Assembly (NCBI GenBank): GCA_013812265.1
Contig: JACCTQ010000140.1
Location: 1-14,126, forward strand
DNA from: Actinomycetota bacterium
Lineage (GTDB): Bacteria; Actinomycetota; Thermoleophilia; Gaiellales; Gaiellaceae
Direction of reading: 5' to 3'
DNA: 14,126 bases
This document shows, in pieces, positions 6,457 through 13,233 of the stretch. The notes under the pieces are model-generated. The model made no database searches. It was given only the letters and a program-made list of their open reading frames with translations, and was not told the DNA's origin. Each line of letters begins with the position of its first letter. Within the stretch, counting starts at the first letter, position 1. The translations under genes and the position numbers were made by a program.

Positions 6457-6528
6457 CGTTCACCTTTCGTTTGTTCGCGGAGCGCGGAGCGTATAGCTTG
6501 CCCCAACGCCCGACGAAAGGAGCCCCTC
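6457..6528. promoter_or_regulatory. Divergent promoter region between the EthD-type and VOC genes
   Basis: The only non-coding DNA between two divergently transcribed genes, so it should contain both promoters. An AT-rich GTATAGCTT block at 6491-6499 stands out in GC-rich surroundings. It reads TATAGC or TAGCTT on the plus strand and TATACG or TACGCT on the minus strand, so it could serve as a -10 region in both directions. A TTTCGT lies 17 bases upstream of the minus-strand TATACG. A poor TTGTTC at 6471-6476 lies 15 bases upstream of the plus-strand box. No operator palindrome was recognised. Confidence 0.35.
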
Positions 6529-6891
6529 ATGGCAGGCCGCCTCGTTCATTTCGAGTTGCCGGTGGAAGACACCGCTCGAGCAACCCAGTTCTACGGATCG
6601 CTGTTCGAATGGAAGTTCAGCTCCTGGGACGGGCCTGTCGAGTACCACATGACCGAGGCTGGCGGCGATCCCGGCGGAGCCCTCTACCCCCGGCAGAGCG
6701 GTGAGCAGGGCCCGATCGTGTACTTCGACACCGAGGACATCGACGCGCACATCGCCCGCGTCCGCGAGCTCGGTGGAACGGCCGACGACAAATCTCCCAT
6801 CCCCGGAGTCGGCTGGTACGCCCGCTGCACCGACACCGAGGGCAATTCGTTCTCGCTCTACCAGTCCGACGAATCCGTCGCGCCCGAGTAG
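6529..6891 (+). CDS. VOC-family (glyoxalase/bleomycin resistance fold) protein
   Basis: A 120-residue single vicinal-oxygen-chelate domain. It has the usual paired modules: GRLVHFELPVEDTARATQFYG then LFEWKF at 3-30, and PIVYFDTEDIDAHIARVRELGG at 62-83 followed by GWYARCTDTEGNSFSLYQSD at 95-114. H7 and E104 occupy the places of the usual metal ligands. The family includes lyases, dioxygenases, isomerases and binding or resistance proteins, and the substrate cannot be read from sequence. The ATG at 6529 has AAAGGAG seven bases upstream, one of the best ribosome-binding sites in the window. It probably heads a two-gene unit with the Nudix gene downstream. Confidence 0.85.
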   Translation: MAGRLVHFELPVEDTARATQFYGSLFEWKFSSWDGPVEYHMTEAGGDPGGALYPRQSGEQGPIVYFDTEDIDAHIARVRELGGTADDKSPIPGVGWYARCTDTEGNSFSLYQSDESVAPE

Positions 6892-6955
6892 CGGAAACGA
6901 GATCGTCGCCTGGCGGAAGCTCTCCGAGACGGCCGCCTGGTCCGGTTTCCGTACC

Positions 6956-7423
6956 GTGATCCGGCGGACGTTCGAGCTCCCTAACGGCAGCCACTCCGAC
7001 TACGAGATAAAACGCGAGGGACCGGTGGTCGCGGTGCTTGCCCTCACGGTCTTCAAGAACGTCGTGCTCGTACGGGAGTTCCGACCGGGACCGGAGGAGG
7101 TGCTGCTGGAGCTGCCGGGCGGGGTCGTGGATCCGGGAGAGACTCCACTGGACGCGGCCGCCCGGGAGTTACTCGAGGAGACGGGTTACGCAGGCCAGGT
7201 CGAGTTCGTCGGAACCTCGCTCGACTCCGCGTACTCCACGATGGTGCGCCACAACTTCGTCGCGCGCGAGTGCGAGCGCGTCTCGGATCCCTCGAGCGCC
7301 GAACACGGCCTGGTGGAGCCGGTGATCATGCCGCTCGCGGGCTTCCGAGAGCATCTGCGCAGCGGGCGGCTGACGGATATCGGCACGGGCTATCTCGGCC
7401 TGGATCACCTCGGCTTGCTCTGA
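6956..7423 (+). CDS. Nudix hydrolase, ADP-ribose pyrophosphatase-like (start uncertain)
   Basis: The Nudix box is perfect: the consensus Gx5Ex7REUxEExGU is met by GVVDPGETPLDAAARELLEETGY, just after LLELPG. The preceding strands (GPVVAVLALTVFKNVVLVREF) and the Y-x-G placement fit the ADP-ribose/NDP-sugar pyrophosphatase branch, which hydrolyses nucleoside diphosphates linked to another group using Mg2+. Family-like sequence begins further upstream, about 6902 (IVAWRKLSETAAWSGFRT), but that stretch contains no ATG, GTG or TTG. The GTG at 6956 is the first ordinary start outside the VOC gene, and it has no Shine-Dalgarno. The next in-frame start upstream, GTG 6773, lies deep in the VOC gene. 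Its 3' end overlaps the convergent gene by 19 bases. Confidence 0.8.
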   Translation: MIRRTFELPNGSHSDYEIKREGPVVAVLALTVFKNVVLVREFRPGPEEVLLELPGGVVDPGETPLDAAARELLEETGYAGQVEFVGTSLDSAYSTMVRHNFVARECERVSDPSSAEHGLVEPVIMPLAGFREHLRSGRLTDIGTGYLGLDHLGLL

Positions 7424-8025
7424 GCTGCCCGTAGCCCGGCGTCCTCGAGCGCGGCCGCGACGAGGGGCTCGTAACGCTCGCCGGCGAGGTCGCCGAGCGG
7501 GTCGCGCGTGTACTCGAGCAGCTGGCCGTAGGGGAGCGAGAAGGCAGCACGCATCGCGACCATGCGCCGGCGTTCAGCCGAGCTCGGGTCGGCGAGTACC
7601 TGGGAGGCCGCGCTGAGTCGTCGCACCTGCGCGATGCGATCGGGGACGACGCGCAGGAGCAGGAGCCCGGCCGGTAGTAGAAAGGTCAGGAGCCCGAGCA
7701 GGTTGGCGAGCCGGTGAACGGCATCCTCTCCGTCCTGGCCCAGCTCGGCGACGTTACCGCCCGAGCCCTCGCCGGCACCTCGCAGGCCGTCACCGATCTC
7801 GTCGCCGACGAGCGGAACCCCGTCGACTGCGTCCGCAGCAGCATCGAACCCGTTCTGGATGGAGTCACCCGCCTGGTTCACACCCTCGCCGAGCACGGCG
7901 AGCCGGTCGACGGCGTCCTGGACTGTGAGGCCGAGCCAGGCGAACAAAACGAGCAGTGCGACTGCGGTCGCGTCGCGAAGCAGCGTTCCCGCCCTTCTGG
8001 ACGGTATGTCTGGATAGAAGCGCAT
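7405..8025 (-). CDS. Unrecognised membrane protein with two transmembrane helices
   Basis: A 206-residue protein from ATG 8025 that I do not recognise. Visible are a basic N-terminus, a hydrophobic helix at about 16-36 (DATAVALLVLFAWLGL), and a Gly/Asp/Ala-rich stretch at about 37-105 with regular small residues that could form an amphipathic or extracytoplasmic helix. A second hydrophobic helix follows at about 107-127 (NLLGLLTFLLPAGLLLL), then a basic, probably cytoplasmic tail of about 80 residues. Two helices of similar length predict both termini on the same side, with the acidic middle outside. A purine-rich GGGAAAGAG precedes the start; a better AGAGGAG lies about 21 bases upstream with no start codon to match. 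The frame extends further upstream only as a shadow. Confidence 0.7.
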   Translation of the reverse strand: MRFYPDIPSRRAGTLLRDATAVALLVLFAWLGLTVQDAVDRLAVLGEGVNQAGDSIQNGFDAAADAVDGVPLVGDEIGDGLRGAGEGSGGNVAELGQDGEDAVHRLANLLGLLTFLLPAGLLLLRVVPDRIAQVRRLSAASQVLADPSSAERRRMVAMRAAFSLPYGQLLEYTRDPLGDLAGERYEPLVAAALEDAGLRAAQSKPR

Positions 8026-8053
8026 ACGCGCTCTTTCCCGGTCGTACTCCTCT

Positions 8054-8500
8054 CTAGACGTCCAGCCGTCGCAGCACTGCGGCGCCGGCCAGCGGACAGA
8101 GCGCGACGAGCGGGAAGCCGGTGCGCCACGAGGTTGCGGCCACGATCGCCGCGAACGCGATCGGGCATGCGACCCCGACAGCCGAGAGCACCGTCTGCTG
8201 GAGTCCCAGGGCGGCTCCACTGCGTGCGCCCCCCAGCTCCGCGGCCGCCGTGAAGGAAAGGCCGTTCCAGCTCATGCCGAGAACAGCCGAGAGGACGAGG
8301 GCCGGCACGAGAAGTGCAGCGCGGGAGTCGAGCAGAAGCACCGAGACACCGCCCGCGAGGGCCATGGCGACACTCAATCTGATAGGTGGCGGGGTCCGCG
8401 CGCCGAATCGATCCGACCAGCGTCCGGATGCGACGCGGGCCGCTGCGCCGAGACACTGCCCGACTGCGAGCACGCCAGCGGCTTGCCCGGTCGAGAATTC
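8054..8500 (-). pseudogene. MFS transporter remnant, C-terminal half only
   Basis: From about 8500 to TAG 8054 the minus strand encodes a clear C-terminal part of a major facilitator transporter: a helix TGQAAGVLAVGQCLGAAARV, the motif-A-like loop SGRWSDRFGART between TM8 and TM9, then MSWNGLSFTAAAEL, SGAALGLQQTVL and a last helix to ARRLDV-like basic residues. This matches roughly TM8 to TM12 of a 12-helix protein. The residues upstream in the same frame (8501-8617) are arginine-rich, not hydrophobic, and overlap the promoter and start of the divergent phosphatase gene, so the N-terminal half is missing. A GTG at 8473 could in principle start a 139-residue fragment, but half a transporter is unlikely to work. 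Confidence 0.75.
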
Positions 8501-8578
8501 TCGCTGGCGAATGCGGTGCCGCCGGCGAGAATCGTCCAGCGATAGCCGGTCAGACAGCGAGCCTAGCGCGCGCACGGT

Positions 8579-8590
8579 TACTGTCTTTGT
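8579..8590 (+). promoter_or_regulatory. Candidate -10 box for a leaderless phosphatase mRNA
   Basis: TACTGT at 8579-8584 fits the TANNNT form of actinobacterial -10 boxes and ends six bases before the ATG at 8591. Transcription would then begin at or next to the start codon. There is no Shine-Dalgarno in front of this gene. No clear -35 was seen. Confidence 0.45.
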
Positions 8591-9181
8591 ATGCGCGTAT
8601 TCGTTGTGGCACGTCACGCCGAGTCGGTGCTGAACTTCGAACGGCGTGTGAACGGTGATCCGTCACGGTCGGTGGAGCTGACCGAGCACGGCGTCCTGCA
8701 GGCGCGCCTGCTCGGCGCACAGGTGGCCCAGATCCCGCTCGAGCTCTGTTTCCACACCCGCTTCGACCGCACGCGCCGGACGGCCGAGCTCGCGCTCGAA
8801 GAGCGCGACGTCCCCCTTCGAGCGGAGCCCCTCTTCGACGACATCAACGTCGGCGAGCTCGAAGGCATCCCGATCGACGATTACCGGGCCTGGAAACGAG
8901 GACACGGAACGAGCGATCCATTCCCCGGCGGGGAGAGCCTCGACGCCGCCGCCCGCCGCTACGCGGCCGGCTGGCGTGCGCTCGCAGATGAGGACATCGC
9001 GGCCGCGCTCGTCGTCTGCCACGAGATTCCCCTGCGCTATCTCATCAACGCCTCTGCCGGGTCCGACTCGCTCGACGGACCCCTGCACGAGATCGGCAAC
9101 GCGCTCCCCTTCCTGTTCGAGGAGGAGGCACTCCGGCGGGCCGCGTCCCGGATCGAGGAGCTCGCGGCGGGTCCGCGCTGA
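8591..9181 (+). CDS. Histidine phosphatase family protein (phosphoglycerate mutase-like)
   Basis: A 196-residue protein of histidine phosphatase branch 1. The phospho-acceptor motif is ARHAES at residues 7-12 (catalytic H9, with A in place of the usual G of RHGE). The phosphate-pocket arginine lies in FHTRFDRTRRTAEL (54-67), the general acid region in FDDINVGELEG (82-92), and the second histidine is H144 in VVCHEIPLRY. Members dephosphorylate metabolites such as sugar phosphates, ribazole phosphate or phosphoglycerates; the substrate is not evident here. It stands alone: the MFS remnant is divergent and the aldehyde dehydrogenase gene converges on it with 37 bases between stops. ATG 8591 is preceded by a candidate leaderless promoter. 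Confidence 0.87.
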   Translation: MRVFVVARHAESVLNFERRVNGDPSRSVELTEHGVLQARLLGAQVAQIPLELCFHTRFDRTRRTAELALEERDVPLRAEPLFDDINVGELEGIPIDDYRAWKRGHGTSDPFPGGESLDAAARRYAAGWRALADEDIAAALVVCHEIPLRYLINASAGSDSLDGPLHEIGNALPFLFEEEALRRAASRIEELAAGPR

Positions 9182-9218
9182 GGCAGCGCGTGTCGGCGTC
9201 CGTGGTCGTCCTAAAGAA

Positions 9219-10691
9219 CTACAGGCCGAACGGGTTGAACGGCCTGGGACTCGTCGAGAAGAGCACGCTCTTCGTCTCGAGGTAGAGCTCGAGCGTCTCG
9301 AGGCCGAGCTCCCTGCCGAAGCCAGACTGCTTGTAACCGCCGAACGGGACGCCAGGAAACGCGCTGTAGGGCATGTTGATCCCGATCGTTCCCGCCTTGA
9401 TCTGCCTGGCAAGGCGGTGCCCGCGGGCCGGGTCGCCCGTCCAGACGGTCGCCATCAGGCCGTACTTGACGTCGTTCGCGATCCGGACAGCCTCCTTCTC
9501 GTCCTCGAAGGGGGTCACCGTCACGACGGGACCAAAGATCTCCTCCTGCGCGACTCGCATTCCGTGGTTCACGTTCGCCAGAACCGTGGGTGGATAGAAC
9601 GCCCCTTTCCCGTCCGCCGACTCGCCCCCGAGGACGATTTCCGCGCCCTCCTCCCGGCCGGCCTCGACGTACGCGTGCACGCGGTCACGGTGGCTCGTCG
9701 AGATGAGCGACCCGACCTGTGTCTCGGGGTCGAGCGGGTCGCCGACCTTGAGGCGCCGGGCCGTGTCGGCGAAAACGGACACGAACTCGTCGTAGAGCGG
9801 CCGCTCCACGAGCATGCGGGATCGCGCCTCACAGCTCTGGCCCGCCGCGTAGTAGATCGCCCACACCGAGCTCGGGATGGCGTCAGCCATGTTCGAGTCC
9901 GCAAAAACGAGATTCGGGCTCTTGCCGCCCAGCTCGAGAATCAGCCGCTTGATCGGGCTCGAGGCCAGGCGCATGATCTCGCCGCCGGTCTCCGTTGAGC
10001 CGGTGAACGCGATCTTGTCCACGTCGGCGTGCCGGACGAGGTAGGAGCCGGTCGTCGGCCCGTCGCCCGGCACGATGTTCACCACACCCGGTGGGAAACC
10101 GACCTCCGCCGCGAGCTCCGCTATCCGTAGGGCGGATAACGGCGTGGCGGGATCAGGCTTTAGGACGACCGAGCAGCCGGCCGCGAGTGCGGGCGCAAGC
10201 TTCCAGGTCGTCATCATCAGCGGGTAGTTCCAGGGCACGATCTGACCGACCACGCCCACCGGCTCCTTGAGCGAGTAGAAGAGCAGCGAGCCGCCGATCG
10301 GGTTCGAACGCCCGGCGATCGAGCCAAGCGTCGACGCGTAGAAGCGGAAGTTCTCCACTCCCTGGGCAAGCTCGGCCTTCACGGAGCTGATCGCCTTGCC
10401 GACGCTACGCGCCTCGAGCTCTGCGAGCTCCTTGCGGTTGGCGACCATCGCGTCGGCGAGACCGTGCAACAGTCGCGACCGCTCGCTCGGAGGCGTCTTT
10501 CCCCAGGGGCCCGCGAGCGCGCCGCGCGCAGCCTCGACGGCGCGGTCGACGTCCGCATCACCGGCCATCGCAACCCGCGCCAGCTGCTCGCCCGTTGCCG
10601 GCTCGGTGAGCTCGCGCGTCTCGCCGGCCGCCGGCTCGGTGAGCTCACCGTTGATGAAGAGTCCGTACTCGCGTTCGGCTGCTACCGCCAT
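9219..10691 (-). CDS. Aldehyde dehydrogenase family protein
   Basis: A full-length (490-residue) soluble ALDH oxidising an aldehyde with NAD(P)+. Key residues are N155 (PWNYP), K178 (LKPDP), E253 (LELGGKSPN) and the nucleophile C287 (GQSCEA), plus EEIFGPV and GFGRELG near the C-terminus. The start is ATG 10691; the frame is open upstream but only as shadow sequence. At the place where NAD-preferring enzymes have the ribose-binding Glu (K-x-x-E), this protein has P181, which may allow NADP+. It has no fused hydratase domain and so is not the bifunctional PaaZ. Beside a PaaJ-type thiolase, plausible substrates are phenylacetaldehyde or the semialdehyde of the phenylacetate pathway, but neither is shown by sequence. 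Confidence 0.9.
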   Translation of the reverse strand: MAVAAEREYGLFINGELTEPAAGETRELTEPATGEQLARVAMAGDADVDRAVEAARGALAGPWGKTPPSERSRLLHGLADAMVANRKELAELEARSVGKAISSVKAELAQGVENFRFYASTLGSIAGRSNPIGGSLLFYSLKEPVGVVGQIVPWNYPLMMTTWKLAPALAAGCSVVLKPDPATPLSALRIAELAAEVGFPPGVVNIVPGDGPTTGSYLVRHADVDKIAFTGSTETGGEIMRLASSPIKRLILELGGKSPNLVFADSNMADAIPSSVWAIYYAAGQSCEARSRMLVERPLYDEFVSVFADTARRLKVGDPLDPETQVGSLISTSHRDRVHAYVEAGREEGAEIVLGGESADGKGAFYPPTVLANVNHGMRVAQEEIFGPVVTVTPFEDEKEAVRIANDVKYGLMATVWTGDPARGHRLARQIKAGTIGINMPYSAFPGVPFGGYKQSGFGRELGLETLELYLETKSVLFSTSPRPFNPFGL

Positions 10692-10773
10692 GGCCGCCGG
10701 ACAATACCGCCGGCAGAGTGGCGTGCGTGCGCCTCGATCAGTGCGCAGGCGGGAAACCAGCGCCAACCGCGCC
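10692..10773 (-). promoter_or_regulatory. Gap between thiolase and aldehyde dehydrogenase genes with a possible start-proximal -10
   Basis: In these 82 bases the aldehyde dehydrogenase start has no Shine-Dalgarno. A TATTGT (minus strand, 10706-10701) ends nine bases before its ATG and fits TANNNT, so an internal promoter giving an almost leaderless message is possible. The same spot has GCCGG/CCGGC arms (about 10695-10714) that could fold over the start region. Either could let this gene be expressed apart from the thiolase upstream. Confidence 0.3.
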
Positions 10774-11952
10774 TCATTCGGCCCGGCGCTCGAACAGCGC
10801 CGCCTGGCCCTGGCCCACGCCGACACACAGAGTGGCCAGCCCGTAGCGCCCGTTCCGCCGGCGCAGCTCGTGCAGGAGCGACACGACGAGGCGCGCCCCA
10901 CTCATGCCGAGCGGATGGCCGAGCGCGATAGCGCCGCCGTTCACGTTGACGCGGTCGGGGTCGAGCCCCAGCTCGCGAATCACGACGAGGCTCTGGGAGG
11001 CAAATGCTTCGTTCAGCTCCACGAGATCGATGTCCGCGACCGGAAGATCGGCCCGCGCGAGCAGTTTCCGCACGGCTGGAACGGGGCCGATGCCCATGAC
11101 GCGCGGATCCACCCCGGCCACGGCGCTGGCGACAAACCGACCGAGCGGCTCTACGCCAAACTCGCGGGCGCGCCTCTCGCTCGCGATCACGAGCGCGGCC
11201 GCACCGTCGTTGATCCCGCTCGAGTTTCCCGCCGTCACCGTGCCCCCCGCCCGAAACGCCGGCTGGAGACCGGCCAGCTTCTCCGGGCTCGTCTCCGGTC
11301 TCGGATGCTCGTCTTCTGCAACCGCGCCCACCGCGACCATCTCGTCCCTGAACAGCCCTCCCTCGTTGGCCGCGTCCCACCGCCGCTGGGACGCGAGCGC
11401 GAACGCGTCCTGATCCTTCCGCGAGACGCCGAACCGCTCTGCGACGTTCTCGCCCGTCTCGCCCATCGCTTCCAGCGGGAACATCTCTTCGAGCCTCGGA
11501 TTCGGGAAACGCCAGCCCAGCACGGTGTCGTAGATCACCCGGTCACCTCGGGGAAATGCCTGGTCGGGCTTCGCCGTGACGAGCGGCGCGCGGCTCATGG
11601 ACTCCACCCCCCCGGCGACGAAGAGATCTCCATCACCCGCCGCGATCGCGTGGCAGGCCGACACAACCGCAGAGAGTCCGGATGCGCACAGCCGGTTGAC
11701 CGTCACCCCGGCAACGGTGTTCGGCAAGCCCGCCAGCAATGCCCCCATCCGGGCGACGTTGCGATTGTCTTCCCCGGCCTGGTTGGCGCACCCGAAGTAG
11801 ATGTCCTCGATTGCGCCCGGATCCACCTGCGCACGCTCCACCGCGGCCGCGATGGCGACCGCCGCAAGGTCGTCCGGCCGAGCACCGGAAAGGGAGCCTC
11901 CATAGCGGCCGATCGGGGTTCGGACGGCAGAGAGGACGACAGCGCGGATCAC
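10774..11952 (-). CDS. paaJ: Thiolase, PaaJ/PcaF type (3-oxoadipyl-CoA thiolase)
   Basis: A 392-residue degradative thiolase. All catalytic residues are in place: the acyl-accepting C89 (NRLCASG), N314-E315 (NEAF), H346 (GGAIALGHPLG) and C376 (LCVGVGQG). The segment YDTVLGWRFPNP (141-152), followed by MGETGENVAERF, matches the PcaF/PaaJ subgroup (DTTIGWRFVNP in known members), which is more specific than generic acetyl-CoA acetyltransferases. PaaJ cleaves 3-oxoadipyl-CoA to succinyl-CoA and acetyl-CoA, and also the 5,6-dehydro C8 analogue earlier in phenylacetate breakdown. It starts at GTG 11952 with GGTGG just upstream, 25 bases after the mqnD stop. Whether it serves phenylacetate or the beta-ketoadipate route cannot be decided from sequence alone. 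Confidence 0.85.
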   Translation of the reverse strand: MIRAVVLSAVRTPIGRYGGSLSGARPDDLAAVAIAAAVERAQVDPGAIEDIYFGCANQAGEDNRNVARMGALLAGLPNTVAGVTVNRLCASGLSAVVSACHAIAAGDGDLFVAGGVESMSRAPLVTAKPDQAFPRGDRVIYDTVLGWRFPNPRLEEMFPLEAMGETGENVAERFGVSRKDQDAFALASQRRWDAANEGGLFRDEMVAVGAVAEDEHPRPETSPEKLAGLQPAFRAGGTVTAGNSSGINDGAAALVIASERRAREFGVEPLGRFVASAVAGVDPRVMGIGPVPAVRKLLARADLPVADIDLVELNEAFASQSLVVIRELGLDPDRVNVNGGAIALGHPLGMSGARLVVSLLHELRRRNGRYGLATLCVGVGQGQAALFERRAE

Positions 11953-11977
11953 GGCCCACCAGCGTAGCGAGGGGCGG

Positions 11978-12805
11978 TCAGGCTACGAAATCGACCGCGA
12001 CGGGCCCCGTGAAGGCCCCCGCGGCCTCGCCCCTCGCGAGCAACTCCCGAACGGCCTGCCGACCCTCGTCGCCGTAGTCGCACGTGAGCTCGTTCACGTA
12101 CATGCCGACGAAGCGGTCGGCGAGCGGAGCGTCGAGCCCGCGGCCGAACTCCAAGGCGTAGCGCAGGGCCTCGTCCCGATTGTCGAGCCCGGCCCGAATG
12201 GATTCGCCCAGCACGGCGGAGAGCCGACGAAGCGCATCCGACCCGAGATCGCGACGCGCCACGTTGACGCCGAGCGGCAGTGGCAGGCCCGTCTCCAGGA
12301 GCCACCACTCACCGAGATCGACCACCTTCGCCAACCCTTCCGACTCGTAGGTGAGCTGACCTTCGTGGATCAGCAGGCCGGCGTCGGCGCGACCGGACTT
12401 GACCTCCTCGAGAATGCGGTCGAAAGGAGCCTCACGGTAGGCGAAGTCGCCTAGGCAGAGTCGAAGGACGAGGAACGCCGTCGTCAGGCGCCCGGGGATC
12501 GCGATCTCGCGGTCTCGAAGATCGTCGAGCGTCAGCGCCTCCCGGGCGACCACTATGGGTCCGTAGCCACGGCCCATGCTGGCGCCGTGCGGCAGGAGCG
12601 CGTAGCGGTCCTGAACGGACGGATACGCGTGCAGCGAGATCGCGGTCGTCTCGAGCCGGCCCTCCAGTGCCCACTCGTTGAGCGTCTGGATGTCCTTCAG
12701 GACGTGCTCGAACTCGAAGCCACGCGCATCGACGCGTCCTGCCGCAAGTGCCCAGAACATGAACGCGTCGTCGGGATCGGGGCTGTGACCGAGTCGGATT
12801 CGCAC
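11978..12805 (-). CDS. mqnD: MqnD-type 1,4-dihydroxy-6-naphthoate synthase (futalosine menaquinone pathway)
   Basis: A 275-residue protein with the periplasmic-binding-protein-like fold of MqnA/MqnD. The opening IRLGHSPDPDDAFMFWAL (3-20) is the family signature. H147 in GLLIHEGQLTYESEGL corresponds to the catalytic His of MqnD (near residue 145 in the Thermus enzyme). MqnD converts cyclic dehypoxanthine futalosine to 1,4-dihydroxy-6-naphthoate. There is no signal peptide, so it is cytoplasmic and not a transporter subunit. The start is GTG 12805 with no Shine-Dalgarno; TAGCTT (minus strand, 12820-12815) ends nine bases before it. No other mqn gene is in the window. MqnA is the main alternative, but the IHEGQLTY motif favours MqnD. 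Confidence 0.82.
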   Translation of the reverse strand: MRIRLGHSPDPDDAFMFWALAAGRVDARGFEFEHVLKDIQTLNEWALEGRLETTAISLHAYPSVQDRYALLPHGASMGRGYGPIVVAREALTLDDLRDREIAIPGRLTTAFLVLRLCLGDFAYREAPFDRILEEVKSGRADAGLLIHEGQLTYESEGLAKVVDLGEWWLLETGLPLPLGVNVARRDLGSDALRRLSAVLGESIRAGLDNRDEALRYALEFGRGLDAPLADRFVGMYVNELTCDYGDEGRQAVRELLARGEAAGAFTGPVAVDFVA

Positions 12806-12863
12806 GCCGAAGTGAAGCTACCAGCCATTGCCGGGCTAGATCCGGGAGCTCTCAGACCACCTC

Positions 12864-13208
12864 CTAGCGTCTGCCGAAGAACCAGCGCTCGAGCGGTTGG
12901 AGCAGCTCGTTGCGGGTGAATGGCTTGACCTTCTCGAGGCGCCCGTCGGCCTCGGAGACGACGGCGTCGTCCTCGAGCGTCGCGTTCGCTTGCTCGAGCG
13001 CGTCGTCGAGCTCGTAGCCCTCGAAGAGGTAGTCGTGACGCTTCGGCTCGTCGCTCGGGCGGTACTCGGGATTTACGACGCGACCCACCGCCCACATCCC
13101 CCCGGTTCTGCGCTCGATCCAGATCAGGATCCGCTCTGGTGCGCCGGCGTCGTCGAAGCCGCGCACTTCGCGCTCGGCGAACCGGTCAGCGGACGATCTC
13201 CGCCGCAC
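12864..13208 (-). CDS. Small conserved-looking protein of unknown function
   Basis: I do not recognise this protein. From GTG 13208 it has 114 residues; from GTG 13166 it would have 100. The longer form is chosen because a -10-like TATCCT ends exactly seven bases before 13208. It starts very basic (MRRRSSADRF), then has strands ERILIWIERRTGGMWAVGRVV, a charged HDYLFEGYELDDALEQANATL stretch likely forming a helix, and a C-terminal basic-aromatic end PLERWFFGRR. There are no membrane segments or cysteines. It is divergent from the small gene at 13233 and precedes mqnD by 58 bases in the same direction. Confidence 0.6.
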   Translation of the reverse strand: MRRRSSADRFAEREVRGFDDAGAPERILIWIERRTGGMWAVGRVVNPEYRPSDEPKRHDYLFEGYELDDALEQANATLEDDAVVSEADGRLEKVKPFTRNELLQPLERWFFGRR

Positions 13209-13233
13209 GCTCGCCAGGATACAATCGTTTCGA
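13208..13233. promoter_or_regulatory. Candidate back-to-back promoter with overlapping -10 boxes
   Basis: TACAAT on the plus strand (13220-13225, five of six matches to TATAAT) ends seven bases before ATG 13233. TATCCT on the minus strand (13221-13216) ends seven bases before GTG 13208. The two hexamers overlap by two bases, and neither gene has a Shine-Dalgarno. The simplest reading is one symmetrical promoter producing two leaderless mRNAs. No matching -35 boxes were seen. Confidence 0.5.

Noticed and set aside
10396..11967. Very long plus-strand open frame (523 codons) opposite the thiolase and the aldehyde dehydrogenase N-terminus.
   Set aside because: Both minus-strand genes have complete catalytic motifs; the antisense frame is Arg/Pro/His-rich with no domain, as expected from high-GC antisense frames.
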